Under the pieces are notes generated by a model. The model ran no database searches, had not been told where the DNA came from, and worked only from the letters and a program-made list of their open reading frames with translations. DNA of 58,721 nucleotides from an uncultured Prevotellaceae bacterium (lineage in GTDB: Bacteria; Bacteroidota; Bacteroidia; Bacteroidales; Bacteroidaceae), in contig CACZBS010000021.1 of NCBI GenBank assembly GCA_902779455.1, forward strand, positions 1-58,721. Direction: 5' to 3'. A program made the position numbers and the translations under genes. Position 1 is the first letter of the stretch; the number at the start of each line of letters is the position of its first letter. Positions 16,001-24,319 of the stretch are shown piece by piece.

Positions 16001-17535
16001 GCGTGCGACTGGAGGGCGGAGCCGTCAGCATCGCCTCGATGGCCAACGCCAACCAGCCCAAGGGCCATCTGGGCGGCGTCACCACCCTGGCCTCGCGCTT
16101 CGTCATCGCTGACGGCGCCGAGCTGCGCACGACGGCTGCCGTCACCTGTGGCTCGGCCATTCAGATGAGCGGCGACGAGGGCGGCGTCATCAACAATGCG
16201 GCCGACTTCATCTCTAACCGCGCCATCACGGGCACCGTCCTGACCAAGCGCGGCGCGGGCTGGATGAAGCTCAACACGTCGAACACGTCGCTGCAGCGAC
16301 TCGTCATCGCCGGCGGCACCGTCCAGTGCGTCAATGCCAACATGCCGGCTCAGACGGTGGAATTCCAGAACGGCACCCTCTTGGAGAACACCAGCTCGGG
16401 CTATAACATACACGTGCCGGCCAACAAGCGCGGCACATGGAACCTCGTTGACCGTGGCTCGTTCAGCAACAGGCTGACGGGCGAGGGCACCCTCACCGTC
16501 TATTGCCCCATCGTCGTCGGCAGCGGATGGAACGCCACCCGCACGCAGATCACTGGCAACTGGTCGGCCTTTGAGGGAACGGTCAACTGCACGGTCCACT
16601 CGAAGGACACCCGCTTCACACTCGACAACGGCTACGGCATGCCCAACGGCACACTCAACATTCCTGAGGGCGTAGAGGTGCAGAACAGCGGACGCACCTA
16701 TCGCATCGGACGACTGACGGGCAGCGGCCTGCTGGGCGGCACCTGCTCCTTCAGCTCCAGCGGCAACTCGAACCCCAACACGTGGCAGGTGGGCAACGAC
16801 GCCAACTGGTCGACCACGGTCCGCGTCACGTCGACGGCCAATCTCGTCAAGGTGGGCAGCGGCAAGGTGACATGGAACAGCGCCAATACGAACACGGGCA
16901 CCACCAGCGTCAACGAGGGCGAGCTCGCCGTCGGCACGTCCACACAACTGGGCACAGGGCGCCTCAACGTCAATGAGGGCGGCGTCATCTCGGGCAGCAA
17001 CACCATGGCCAATGGACTGAAGAACTCCGCGACCGTTGTCAGCGGCACGATGAAGCCCGGGGCCTACGAGGGGGCTTCCATGGGCTCCATCTGTTTCGAC
17101 CAGAAGCCCGTCACGTTCCAGCAGCAGGGCGTGCTCGTCATCGGCGTGCGCCAGTCGCGCACGTCATCCATCAGCGGCAGCACCAGCCTGGAGGGCATCT
17201 CGACTCTCACCTTCAACGGCACCATACGCCTCGTCCCCGCTGCCGGCCACAGACTGCAGCCGGGCGACTCCATCCGCATCTTCACCTGTACGACGTTCGT
17301 CGGGTCGCCCACCTTCGACATGCAGGGCGACGTTCTCTGGGACACCAGCCGCATCGCTGAGGGATGGCTCTTCGTCAAGGCCGTCGGAGCCGGCATCAGC
17401 GGCGTCATGAGCGACGACCGCCCGACGGACATCTACGACGCTCATGGCCGGCTCGTACGCCGTCGTGCTACGTCGACTGAGGGTCTGCGCCCCGGCATCT
17501 ACGTGAGCGAGGGCCGCAAAATCATCGTCCGTTAG
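13018..17535 (+). CDS. Rhamnogalacturonan lyase (PL11) with autotransporter-type beta-helix repeats
   Basis: This is a 1505-aa secreted polysaccharide lyase that should cleave the rhamnogalacturonan I backbone of pectin. A signal peptide (about 1-21) is followed by an Ig/FN3-like domain starting at TTDLLDRGLVAV. The PL11 beta-propeller covers about 115-620, with calcium-type loops such as DVTGDGRSEF, DWDGDGCAEV and DVDWDGRDEI. The second half has repeats of the form LVKRGTGLLTITNDNTFTGG, the autotransporter-associated beta-strand repeat. The C-terminus (DIYDAHGRLVRRR ... GRKIIVR) looks like a type IX secretion tail. I used ATG 13018, which gives the signal peptide. At 1505 aa it is more than twice a bare PL11. 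Confidence 0.88.
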   Translation: MKRLLLATVILFSTIVNLSAQRTTDLLDRGLVAVPSGSGSFVSWRIFGEEYYDTKYNLYRDGVKANDQPLNASCFTDAAGRSGSTYQVAAVVRGVEQAKSEPVSRLARQYMEFAVGKVYSRRGTDITSDYNVNDIALADVTGDGRSEFIVKRNYGPDGSSVGNDSAYNHLECYTLEGERLWWIDLGPNMVSGPDEQYDAVGYDWDGDGCAEVLMRGADNMVIHHADGTTTEIGNMRVNTRNTVTQTANMTYTNTGAEYLLYLDGQTGKPYPIGPGGQLWMTYPLPRGAADDWGDGYGHRSTKHYFGAPFLDGRKAYVFLGRGCYTKHHMKAFSVDPETHKLTLYWEWKCDEGWDSPWYGNGFHNFGIADVDWDGRDEICFGSMVIDDNGRGLSTTGLGHGDAQHCSDFDPYRHGQEIFTCNEDEPAMNYRDATTSKIYYRLQSTSDDGRALCGNFSNAYPGAIGHSSQSGTISCVSDKVIAGGPGGFTNNWRIYWDGDLLEEGLDGASSREGAARVFKADGSVVFTADGTANCNWTKNTPSAVGDIMGDWREEIIVRTTDNKYVRVYTTNIPTRWRNYTLWHDHQYRQGMVWESIGYNQPPHASYFLGELEGITQAPPPLTTTGRVVVADGSAIGSEQDGQHVLLCDYADTQLSVAEGSSPWGMTFNVPSWIQGTNSNNTVGNPLINRTYYTCEVSGAAFTGATRLVKQGDGTLRLPAVEQAYTGPTDVWAGTLCFDGTLLHSPLWLNRFAVLESDGGRFRSIKMDYAAELRPGGPDHQGQLTTDSLTLGFGSRVVFDLYDGFQSDLIEAGRMAVETKSWQYGPQYLTPVFEFRYHGDGDVPEGDYLIGRAATLVGSLASIRIEGISTKMKAALELRDADLYLVVSGMRDAGTIVWTGRQNGVWDLAETENFVNKAAADASSDFFVTGDNVWFTDAADANVVSLRGELEADTVFVDNTAKDYRFEGSGALVGQTTLVKRGTGLLTITNDNTFTGGVRLEGGAVSIASMANANQPKGHLGGVTTLASRFVIADGAELRTTAAVTCGSAIQMSGDEGGVINNAADFISNRAITGTVLTKRGAGWMKLNTSNTSLQRLVIAGGTVQCVNANMPAQTVEFQNGTLLENTSSGYNIHVPANKRGTWNLVDRGSFSNRLTGEGTLTVYCPIVVGSGWNATRTQITGNWSAFEGTVNCTVHSKDTRFTLDNGYGMPNGTLNIPEGVEVQNSGRTYRIGRLTGSGLLGGTCSFSSSGNSNPNTWQVGNDANWSTTVRVTSTANLVKVGSGKVTWNSANTNTGTTSVNEGELAVGTSTQLGTGRLNVNEGGVISGSNTMANGLKNSATVVSGTMKPGAYEGASMGSICFDQKPVTFQQQGVLVIGVRQSRTSSISGSTSLEGISTLTFNGTIRLVPAAGHRLQPGDSIRIFTCTTFVGSPTFDMQGDVLWDTSRIAEGWLFVKAVGAGISGVMSDDRPTDIYDAHGRLVRRRATSTEGLRPGIYVSEGRKIIVR

Positions 17536-17554
17536 GTGTATTAATGTTTCAAAT

Positions 17555-17598
17555 GAGTGGAAAAAATGTCTCTTGCGACGTTTTTCCACTCTTTTTTT
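17555..17598 (+). terminator. Rho-independent terminator
   Basis: GAGTGGAAAAA (17555-17565) pairs with TTTTTCCACTC, followed by a seven-T run. It ends the PL11 transcript; the GH3 promoter elements start at its tail. Confidence 0.9.
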
Positions 17599-17630
17599 GA
17601 TGCTTTTCTCGATTATTATTTGTACTTTTG
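17596..17630 (+). promoter_or_regulatory. Promoter of the GH3 gene (-33 TTTG, -7 TACTTTTG)
   Basis: TTTG at 17596-17599 and TACTTTTG at 17623-17630 are 23 bases apart. The chosen start codon lies 30 bases downstream. Confidence 0.65.
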
Positions 17631-17660
17631 CCATGCGAAAACCCAAAAACGATTCCATTG

Positions 17661-20228
17661 ATGAATAAGAAACGATTACTACTGGCCTGCATGCTCGTGA
17701 CCACCATTGGCGTCACGGCCCAGCAGCTGCCATTCCAGAATCCCAATCTTCCCACCGAACAGCGCATCGACGACCTCCTGCAGCGCCTCACCCTTGAAGA
17801 GAAAGCCAGCCTGATGATGAATGAGTCGCCGGCCATCAAGCGCCTCGGCGTGCCCCGCTTCGAGTGGTGGAACGAGGCCCTCCACGGCGTGGGCCGCAAC
17901 GGCTTTGCCACCGTCTTCCCCATCACCACGGGCATGGCCGCCTCATGGGACGACCAGCTCGTCGAGCAGGTCTTCACCGCTGTCAGCGACGAGGCGCGCG
18001 CCAAGAACACGCTGGCCCGCCGCAACGGCACCCTGAAGAAGTATGCCGGCCTGTCGTTCTGGACGCCTAACATCAACATCTTCCGCGACCCGCGATGGGG
18101 ACGCGGACAGGAGACCTACGGCGAGGACCCCTTCCTGACCAGTCGCATGGGCACGGCCGTCGTCCGCGGCCTGCAAGGGCCCAAGGACTCGAAGTATCGC
18201 AAGCTGCTGGCCTGCGCCAAGCACTTCGCCGTGCATAGCGGTCCGGAGTGGAACCGCCATACGTTCAACATCGAGAACCTGCCAGAGCGCGACCTCTGGG
18301 AGACCTATCTGCCAGCCTTCAAGGCGCTCGTCGACGAGGGCGTGGCTGAGGTGATGTGCGCCTATCAGCGCATCGACGGCGAGCCGTGCTGCGCCCAGAA
18401 CCGCTACGAACATCAGATCCTGAGGCAGGACTGGGGCTTCCGCGGACTCATCACGAGCGACTGCGGCGCCATCTGGGACTTTCTGCCCGACTATCACAAC
18501 GTGTCGCCCGACGCCGTCAATGCCTCGGCCAAGGCTGTCCGCGCCGGCACCGACGTGGAGTGCGGCAACGCCTATCGCAAGTTGCCTGAGGCCGTCCGTC
18601 GCGGCGAACTGTCGGAGCAGGACATCGACCGCAGTCTGCGCCGTCTGCTGCGCGCCCGCTTCGAGCTGGGCGACATGGACCCCGACGAGCTGGTCGAGTG
18701 GACCCGCATCCCCACCAGCGTCATCGCCTCCAAGAAGCATAAGCAGCTGGCCCTGCAGGTGGCCCGCGAGGGCATCGTCCTGCTGAAGAACAACGGCGTG
18801 CTGCCCCTCACCTCCAGCCTCGTCGTCATGGGACCCAACGCCAACGACTCCGTCATGATGTGGGGCAACTATGCTGGCTATCCCACCCAGACAACAACCA
18901 TCCTGCAGGGCATCCGCCAGCGCTTCGGACAGGACGTGAAGTATATCCCTGGCTGCGGCATCACCAGCCCCATGGTCACTGAAAGCCACTTCAACCTGCT
19001 GCGTACGCCCGACGGACGGCAGGGCATGGTCGGCACATACTGGAACAACGAGACGATGGAGGGCCAGCCCGTTGCCAACGTCGTCTATACGGAACCCATC
19101 AACCTGAGCAACGGCGGCGCCACGGTCTTTGCGCCAGGCGTCGAGCTCAACCACTTCTCTGCCCGCTATGAGGCGACGCTCCGCACGGACCGCGACATAA
19201 AGCTGGAGCTCTTCGTCGGAGCTGACGACATGATGCGCCTCTACGTCGACGGCGACACGCTGGTCGACGTCTGGAAGTCGCGCAACCGCATCCAGGAAGG
19301 CACCGTCGAGCTCGACTTCAAGGCAGGGCGCGACTATCACATCCTTGTCGACTACAAGCAGACGGACGACATGGCGGCCATGCAGTTCGACGTCCGCCGC
19401 CGCTATACGCCCTCAACGGCCGACCTGCTCAGCCAGATCGGACAGGCCGAGACCGTCGTCTTCGCTGGCGGCATCTCGCCACGCGTCGAGGGCGAGCAGA
19501 TGAAGGTCAGCGACCCAGGCTTCAAGGGCGGCGACCGCACCACCATCGAGTTGCCCGAGGTGCAGCGACAGCTGCTCCGCACGCTCCATGAGGCCGGCAA
19601 GCGCGTCGTCTTCGTCAACTGCTCGGGCGGCGCCGTTGCCCTGGAGCCCGAGGCCCGCGAGACCTGCGACGCCATCGTCCAGGCATGGTATGGCGGCGAG
19701 GCCGGCGGACAGGCCCTGGCCGAGGTGCTCAGCGGCGACGTCAACCCCTCGGGCAAGCTGCCCATGACGTTCTATCGCGACGACTCGCAGCTGCCTGACT
19801 TCCTCGACTATCGCATGGCGGGCCGCACCTATCGCTACCTCCAGTCGGAGCCCCTCTTTGCCTTCGGCCATGGGCTGAGCTATACCACCTTCAACGTGTC
19901 GAAGCAGAAGGCCAAGGTCAGGGATGGCAAGCTCATCGTCACCTGCACCGTAGAGAACACTGGGGCGCGCGAGGGCACGGAGACCGTGCAGGTCTATCTC
20001 CGCCGCACGGCTGACGTCGAGGGTCCGCTGAAGACGCTCCGTGGCTATCAGCGCGTCACGCTGAAGCCTGGCGAGAAGAAGGTCGTTGCCCTGCAGCTGA
20101 CGCGCGACGAGCTGGAGACATGGGATCCGCAGACCAACACGATGCGCGTCGTCCCCGGCCAGCACGAGGTCATGGTCGGCACGTCGAGTGCTGCCAGTCA
20201 GCTGAAGACACTCAGAGTGAAACTATGA
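17661..20228 (+). CDS. GH3 beta-glycosidase with PA14 domain
   Basis: This 855-aa exported glycosidase, probably a beta-xylosidase or beta-glucosidase, has a signal peptide ending near VTAQQ. The GH3 N-terminal barrel carries the nucleophile motif GLITSDCGAIWDF, with the predicted catalytic aspartate at residue 267. A PA14 domain (about 455-585, starting GTYWNNETMEGQP) is inserted in the C-terminal GH3 domain. That domain continues with FAGGISPRVEGEQ, and an FN3-like tail ends the protein. PA14-containing GH3 enzymes of rumen Prevotella act on xylo- and gluco-oligosaccharides; the substrate here is not determined. An MFS sugar porter follows on the same strand. Confidence 0.92.
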   Translation: MNKKRLLLACMLVTTIGVTAQQLPFQNPNLPTEQRIDDLLQRLTLEEKASLMMNESPAIKRLGVPRFEWWNEALHGVGRNGFATVFPITTGMAASWDDQLVEQVFTAVSDEARAKNTLARRNGTLKKYAGLSFWTPNINIFRDPRWGRGQETYGEDPFLTSRMGTAVVRGLQGPKDSKYRKLLACAKHFAVHSGPEWNRHTFNIENLPERDLWETYLPAFKALVDEGVAEVMCAYQRIDGEPCCAQNRYEHQILRQDWGFRGLITSDCGAIWDFLPDYHNVSPDAVNASAKAVRAGTDVECGNAYRKLPEAVRRGELSEQDIDRSLRRLLRARFELGDMDPDELVEWTRIPTSVIASKKHKQLALQVAREGIVLLKNNGVLPLTSSLVVMGPNANDSVMMWGNYAGYPTQTTTILQGIRQRFGQDVKYIPGCGITSPMVTESHFNLLRTPDGRQGMVGTYWNNETMEGQPVANVVYTEPINLSNGGATVFAPGVELNHFSARYEATLRTDRDIKLELFVGADDMMRLYVDGDTLVDVWKSRNRIQEGTVELDFKAGRDYHILVDYKQTDDMAAMQFDVRRRYTPSTADLLSQIGQAETVVFAGGISPRVEGEQMKVSDPGFKGGDRTTIELPEVQRQLLRTLHEAGKRVVFVNCSGGAVALEPEARETCDAIVQAWYGGEAGGQALAEVLSGDVNPSGKLPMTFYRDDSQLPDFLDYRMAGRTYRYLQSEPLFAFGHGLSYTTFNVSKQKAKVRDGKLIVTCTVENTGAREGTETVQVYLRRTADVEGPLKTLRGYQRVTLKPGEKKVVALQLTRDELETWDPQTNTMRVVPGQHEVMVGTSSAASQLKTLRVKL

Positions 20229-20263
20229 ATGTACAATGAATAATGAACAATGTACAATGAATA
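20228..20263. repeat. Short direct repeat of AATGTACAATGAATA
   Basis: The 15-base unit occurs at 20228-20242 and 20249-20263 with a related AATGAACAATG between them. It fills the gap between the GH3 stop and the sugar porter. Such AATG/GTAC-rich spacers are familiar between Bacteroidales genes; the function is unknown. Confidence 0.6.
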
Positions 20264-20293
20264 CTGAGCAATAAACTAAAAACACATAAAGCT

Positions 20294-21763
20294 ATGAACA
20301 ATGAACGCAACGGTAGCCGCGGCTACCTCATTTCGATCGTCATGGTGGCCGTGCTGGGCGGACTGCTTTTCGGCTACGACACGGCCGTCATCTCTGGCGC
20401 CGAGAAAGGCCTGCAGGCCTTCTTCATGGGAGCACAGGACTTCCAGTACACTGACTACATGCACGGCTTCACCTCCTCCTCGGCCCTCATCGGATGCATC
20501 ATCGGCTCTGCGCTGAGCGGACTGCTGGCCTCCCGACTGGGCCGCAAGCGCGCCCTCATCGTGGCCGGTGTGCTGTTCTTCATCTCCGCCCTGGGCTCGA
20601 TGGAGCCTGAGTTCCTGCTCTTCCAGCATGGCGTGCCCACGTATTCGCTGCTCATCATGTTCAACATCTATCGCGTCATTGGCGGCATCGGCGTCGGACT
20701 GGCCTCGGCCATCTGCCCGATGTACATCGGCGAGGTGGCACCCAGCAACATCCGCGGCATGCTCGTTTCGTGGAACCAGTTTGCCATCATCTTCGGACAG
20801 CTCGTCGTCTACTTCGTCAACTTCCTCATCCTTGGCGACCACACCAACCCCGTCATCGAACAGATCGGACAGGGCGTCAACGCCGTCGCCCCTGGCTCCG
20901 ACCCCTGGACCATCCAGACCGGCTGGCGCTATATGTTCGGATCGGAGGCCGTGCCCGCAGGACTCTTCGCCCTGCTCATCTGCTTCGTCCCTGAGACGCC
21001 GCGCTATCTCGTCATGGTGGGCCGCGATGAGAAGGCCCTCAGCATCCTTTCCAAGATCAACGGCTCGCAGAAGGCCCGGCAGATCCTGCAGGACATCAAG
21101 GAGACCATCACCGTCCGCACGGAGAAGCTCTTCACCTACGGCTACCTCTGCATCTTCGTGGGCATCATGCTCAGCGTCTTCCAGCAGGCCGTCGGCATCA
21201 ACGCCGTGCTCTACTACGCGCCCCGCATCTTCGGCGACATGGGCATGACCAACCCGATGGTCAACACGGTCGTCATGGGCGTGGTCAACATCCTCTTCAC
21301 GCTAGTCGCCGTCTTCACCGTCGAGAAGCTGGGCCGCAAGCCACTGCTCATCTGCGGCTCCATCGGCATGGGCATCGGCGCACTGGGCGTCGCCCTCACC
21401 TTCGGCCATGCCGGCCTCGAGATGGTGACGATGCTCTCCATCATGGTCTACTCCGCCTCGTTCATGTTCTCATGGGGCCCCATCTGCTGGGTGCTCATCG
21501 CCGAGATCTTCCCCAACACCATCCGCGGCGCGGCCGTGGCCATCGCCGTGGCCTTCCAGTGGATATTCAACTTCATCGTCTCGTCGACCTTCGTGCCCAT
21601 GTTCAATATGCACCTCACTGAGGGCGACGACTTCGGCCACTGGTTCACCTACGGCCTCTACGCCGTGATCTGCTTCATCGCAGCCCTGTTCGTATGGCGC
21701 CTCGTGCCTGAGACGAAGGGCAAGACGCTCGAGGACATGACCCGCCTCTGGAGGCGCAAGTAA
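20294..21763 (+). CDS. MFS sugar:proton symporter (sugar porter family)
   Basis: This 489-aa inner-membrane transporter has about twelve hydrophobic helices and the sugar-porter signatures GGLLFGYDTAVISGAE (17-32), RLGRKRALI, PETPRYLVMVGR before the central loop, LGRKPLL, and PETKGKTLEDM at the C-terminus. These match XylE/GalP-type carriers. With the GH3 glycosidase directly upstream, uptake of the released xylose, arabinose or glucose is the obvious inference. ATG 20294 is chosen because it keeps the usual short cytoplasmic N-terminus. Confidence 0.92.
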   Translation: MNNERNGSRGYLISIVMVAVLGGLLFGYDTAVISGAEKGLQAFFMGAQDFQYTDYMHGFTSSSALIGCIIGSALSGLLASRLGRKRALIVAGVLFFISALGSMEPEFLLFQHGVPTYSLLIMFNIYRVIGGIGVGLASAICPMYIGEVAPSNIRGMLVSWNQFAIIFGQLVVYFVNFLILGDHTNPVIEQIGQGVNAVAPGSDPWTIQTGWRYMFGSEAVPAGLFALLICFVPETPRYLVMVGRDEKALSILSKINGSQKARQILQDIKETITVRTEKLFTYGYLCIFVGIMLSVFQQAVGINAVLYYAPRIFGDMGMTNPMVNTVVMGVVNILFTLVAVFTVEKLGRKPLLICGSIGMGIGALGVALTFGHAGLEMVTMLSIMVYSASFMFSWGPICWVLIAEIFPNTIRGAAVAIAVAFQWIFNFIVSSTFVPMFNMHLTEGDDFGHWFTYGLYAVICFIAALFVWRLVPETKGKTLEDMTRLWRRK

Positions 21764-21788
21764 GAGAAAAACTGATACTGACTTTCTG

Positions 21789-21829
21789 ACAGCCCCGATG
21801 TGACACAATGTCGCGTTGGGGCTGTTTGG
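21789..21829 (+). terminator. Hairpin terminator after the sugar porter
   Basis: ACAGCCCC (21789-21796) pairs with GGGGCTGT (21818-21825), followed by TTTGG. The T run is short, so efficiency is uncertain. Confidence 0.6.
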
Positions 21830-21923
21830 CATCGCTTTTGCGTCTATCATGGTGAGCGCCGATGAGAGGAGCTCGGAAAGAACATAACAAAACAACAATT
21901 AATAAACATAGGAGGACAAAACT

Positions 21924-22352
21924 ATGACACCAATGATGAGACGTAACGCAGCTTGGCTGCCCAGTGTTTTCAACGATTTGTTTGACAACGAGTTTATGCC
22001 GAAGGCTAACTGCACCGCTCCGGCCATCAACGTCAAGGAGACCGACAAGGCCTACATCGTGGAGCTGGCCGCTCCGGGCATGAAGAAGGAAGACTTCAAC
22101 GTCCACATCAACGACGAGGGCAACCTCATCATCAAGATGGAGCAGAAGGAGGAGAAGAAGGACGAGGACAAGTCGACGCGCTATCTGCGCCGCGAGTTCT
22201 CCTACTCAAAGTATGAGCAGACGCTCATCCTGCCTGACGACGTCGAGCGCGACCAGATCAAGGCCCGTGTGGAGCACGGCGTGCTGACGGTCGAGTTGCC
22301 CAAGCACGAGGAGGAGAAGGTGAAGGTGAGCCGTCAGATTGAGATCGGCTGA
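21924..22352 (+). CDS. Small heat-shock protein, Hsp20/alpha-crystallin family
   Basis: This 142-aa ATP-independent chaperone binds unfolding proteins during stress. The alpha-crystallin domain begins at APAINVKETDKAYIVELAAP (about 32) and contains the hallmark RVEHGVLTVELPK near the end. The last strand is followed by a short basic tail. It has an unusually good ribosome binding site (AGGAGG ending 9 bases before the ATG), rare in this window. It is monocistronic, with terminators on both sides. Confidence 0.94.
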   Translation: MTPMMRRNAAWLPSVFNDLFDNEFMPKANCTAPAINVKETDKAYIVELAAPGMKKEDFNVHINDEGNLIIKMEQKEEKKDEDKSTRYLRREFSYSKYEQTLILPDDVERDQIKARVEHGVLTVELPKHEEEKVKVSRQIEIG

Positions 22353-22374
22353 TCCCTTTTCGATTGGTTGCCAG

Positions 22375-22412
22375 AAAAAAGTGAGGCCCGCAGCGCGCGG
22401 GTCTCACTTTTT
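22375..22412 (+). terminator. Rho-independent terminator of hsp20
   Basis: AAAAAAGTGAGGCCCGC pairs with GCGGGTCTCACTTTTT around a short loop. It ends 6 bases before the -7 element of the next gene, so terminator and promoter are nearly superimposed. Confidence 0.9.
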
Positions 22413-22417
22413 ATTTG

Positions 22418-22425
22418 TAATTTTG
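22418..22425 (+). promoter_or_regulatory. -7 element TAATTTTG immediately before a start codon
   Basis: Only five bases (CAGCC) separate this element from ATG 22431. A start of transcription at the expected distance would fall on or next to the ATG, implying a leaderless mRNA. Confidence 0.7.
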
Positions 22426-22430
22426 CAGCC

Positions 22431-23858
22431 ATGTTTGTCCTATTGACCATTATTGTCTATTTCGCCGTCCTGCTTGCCGTCAGCCGCATGACGGCCCGTC
22501 GCAACGCAGGCAACGACACCTTCTTCCGCGCCGAGCGGCGCTCGCCATGGTTCATGGTGGCCTTTGGCATGGTGGGCGCCTCCATCTCGGGCGTCACGTT
22601 CGTCTCCGTCCCTGGCATGGTGCTCACCAGCGGCATGACCTATCTGCAGCTCTGCATGGGCTTCATCCTGGGCTATGTGGCAGTCGCGTTCGTCCTGCTG
22701 CCCGTCTACTATCGGCTCAACCTCACGTCGATCTATACCTACCTTGGCCAGCGGCTGGGACGCAGCTCCTACCTCAGTGGCGCCTGGTTCTTCCTGCTGT
22801 CGAAGCTGGTGGGGTCGGCCGTCAAGTTCTACGTCGTCTGCATGATCCTCCAGCAGTTCGTGCTCGACGCCCTCGGCGTGCCCTTCTGGGTCAACGCCGT
22901 GGCGATGGTGGCGCTCATCTGGCTCTATACGCGGCGGGGTGGGGTGCGCACGCTGGTGTTCACCGATGTGCTGCAGACGACGTGTCTCTTCGCCTCGCTC
23001 ATCCTTATTATATATATGGTCATGCGACAGCTGGGCCTCGACCCCGGCGAAGCCCTGCAGGCCGTCATGGCCGACGGGCGCAGCCGCATCTTCGTCTTCG
23101 ACGACTGGACCAGCCGCACCTATTTCTGGAAACAGCTGCTCAGCGGCGCCTTTATCGTCGTCGTCATGACGGGGCTCGACCAGGACATGATGCAGAAGAA
23201 CCTGACCTGCCGCACGCTGCGCGACGCCCAGAAGGACATGTGCAGCTACGGGCTGGCCTTCCTGCCTGCCAACTTCCTCTTCCTGGCGCTCGGCGTGCTG
23301 CTGGCCCAGCTGGCTGAGGGCAGTGGGGTGGGGCTGCCCGCCAAGGGCGACGAGCTGCTCCCCGCCTTCGTCCAGGGAGCGGGCACGATGGTGACCGTCC
23401 TGTTCACGCTCGGCATCGTCGCCGCCTCGTTCTCGTCGGCCGACTCGGCCCTGACGTCGCTGACGACGAGCTACTGCGTCGACATCCGCCAGCGGCCCGC
23501 CGACGAGCCGCTGCGCAAGTGCGCCCACCTGACGATCTGTCTGCTCTTCGTCGTCTTCATCCTCTTGTTCCGCGCCGCTGGCAGCTCGTCGCTCATCGAC
23601 GCCATCTACACCATCGTCAGCTATACCTACGGCCCCCTGCTCGGACTCTTCGCCTTCGGCCTCTTCACGCGTCGCAGCGTGCGCGACCGCCTCGTGCCCG
23701 TCGTCTGCGTGGCCTCGCCACTGCTCTGCTATGCCTGCGACCGCCTGGCCGCCGCCCGCTTAGACTATCACTTCGGCTACGAGCTCTTGTTGCTCAACGG
23801 CCTCCTGACCTTCGTCGGACTGATGGCCCTCCCGGCCCGCACAGCCAGGCCGCAATAA
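22431..23858 (+). CDS. Sodium:solute symporter (SSS family)
   Basis: This 475-aa inner-membrane transporter has about 13 hydrophobic segments. The region RAERRSPWFMVAFGMVGASI near residue 32 and the later LGRSSYLSGAWFFLLSKLVG are typical of SSS carriers. These couple sodium entry to uptake of sugars, amino acids, sialic acid or similar solutes. The substrate cannot be assigned. ATG 22431 is the only start that gives the complete first helix without extending into the hsp20 terminator. Confidence 0.9.
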   Translation: MFVLLTIIVYFAVLLAVSRMTARRNAGNDTFFRAERRSPWFMVAFGMVGASISGVTFVSVPGMVLTSGMTYLQLCMGFILGYVAVAFVLLPVYYRLNLTSIYTYLGQRLGRSSYLSGAWFFLLSKLVGSAVKFYVVCMILQQFVLDALGVPFWVNAVAMVALIWLYTRRGGVRTLVFTDVLQTTCLFASLILIIYMVMRQLGLDPGEALQAVMADGRSRIFVFDDWTSRTYFWKQLLSGAFIVVVMTGLDQDMMQKNLTCRTLRDAQKDMCSYGLAFLPANFLFLALGVLLAQLAEGSGVGLPAKGDELLPAFVQGAGTMVTVLFTLGIVAASFSSADSALTSLTTSYCVDIRQRPADEPLRKCAHLTICLLFVVFILLFRAAGSSSLIDAIYTIVSYTYGPLLGLFAFGLFTRRSVRDRLVPVVCVASPLLCYACDRLAAARLDYHFGYELLLLNGLLTFVGLMALPARTARPQ

Positions 23859-23939
23859 TCCTCCTTTTGTCGTGATTTTTCTAAGTATTTGTCTTAAAAA
23901 GAGAACCCGTTGATAATGAGGTTCTTATGAAACGACTTC

Positions 23940-24026
23940 AGAGAAGCGACGCTTTTCGATGAGAGAAGTGCCGCTTTTCGGGTCGAGAAGCGGTGCTTTT
24001 CGGGTCGCGAAGCGGTCCTTTGTGGG
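23940..24026. repeat. Four imperfect 21-22 bp tandem repeats, each palindromic
   Basis: Successive units read GAGAAGCGACGCTTTTCG, GAGAAGTGCCGCTTTTCGG, GAGAAGCGGTGCTTTTCGG and CGAAGCGGTCCTTTGTGG. Each unit can fold on itself (AAGCG with CGCTT). There is no spacer/repeat alternation, so this is not CRISPR. Confidence 0.75.
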
Positions 24027-24218
24027 CGCCGGTCCTATGCAATGTCAAATAAATTCTGAGCCGCTTCGCCTTTGTTGGCATGTAATCCATAATGTAAATA
24101 AAGGATATGTCCGCCCCCCCCTTAATTGATAGTCTGCGCAGCTGTCATTTGAGACTGATTCCGAACAAGATCATGGTTAAAAAACAACAAAATCAGAAAC
24201 ATTTATAGATTTAATTAG

Positions 24219-24226
24219 TAACTTTG
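24219..24226 (+). promoter_or_regulatory. Possible upstream -7 element TAACTTTG
   Basis: A TAnnTTTG match 93 bases upstream of ATG 24320, which could give an alternative, longer leader than the element at 24283. Confidence 0.4.
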
Positions 24227-24282
24227 TCGTTGCAATTTAAAAATAATCAACCTGCGACGGAGCATATTTAAAAAAATATGCA

Positions 24283-24290
24283 TACCTTTG
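24283..24290 (+). promoter_or_regulatory. -7 element TACCTTTG
   Basis: A consensus element 29 bases upstream of ATG 24320. Confidence 0.75.
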
Positions 24291-24319
24291 CAGTTCCAAC
24301 TAATAAACATAACATTCAA

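Larger units (their letters stand above)
23859..24319. other. 461-bp intergenic region with palindromic tandem repeats and two possible promoters
   Basis: No gene is evident here. The stretch holds a weak hairpin (AGAACC 23902-23907 with GGTTCT 23920-23925), the repeat array described separately, an eight-C tract at 24114-24121, and -7 elements at 24219 and 24283. The rest is AT-rich and shows nothing I can name. Confidence 0.6.

Noticed and set aside
15250-16947. 565-codon open frame on the minus strand
   Set aside because: Antisense to the PL11 gene, low-complexity composition, no start context; the plus-strand repeats are clear.
17633-17668. Eleven-codon upstream ORF overlapping the GH3 start codon
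   Set aside because: Its ATG lies 2 bases after the -7 element, so it should be upstream of or at the transcription start and not translated.
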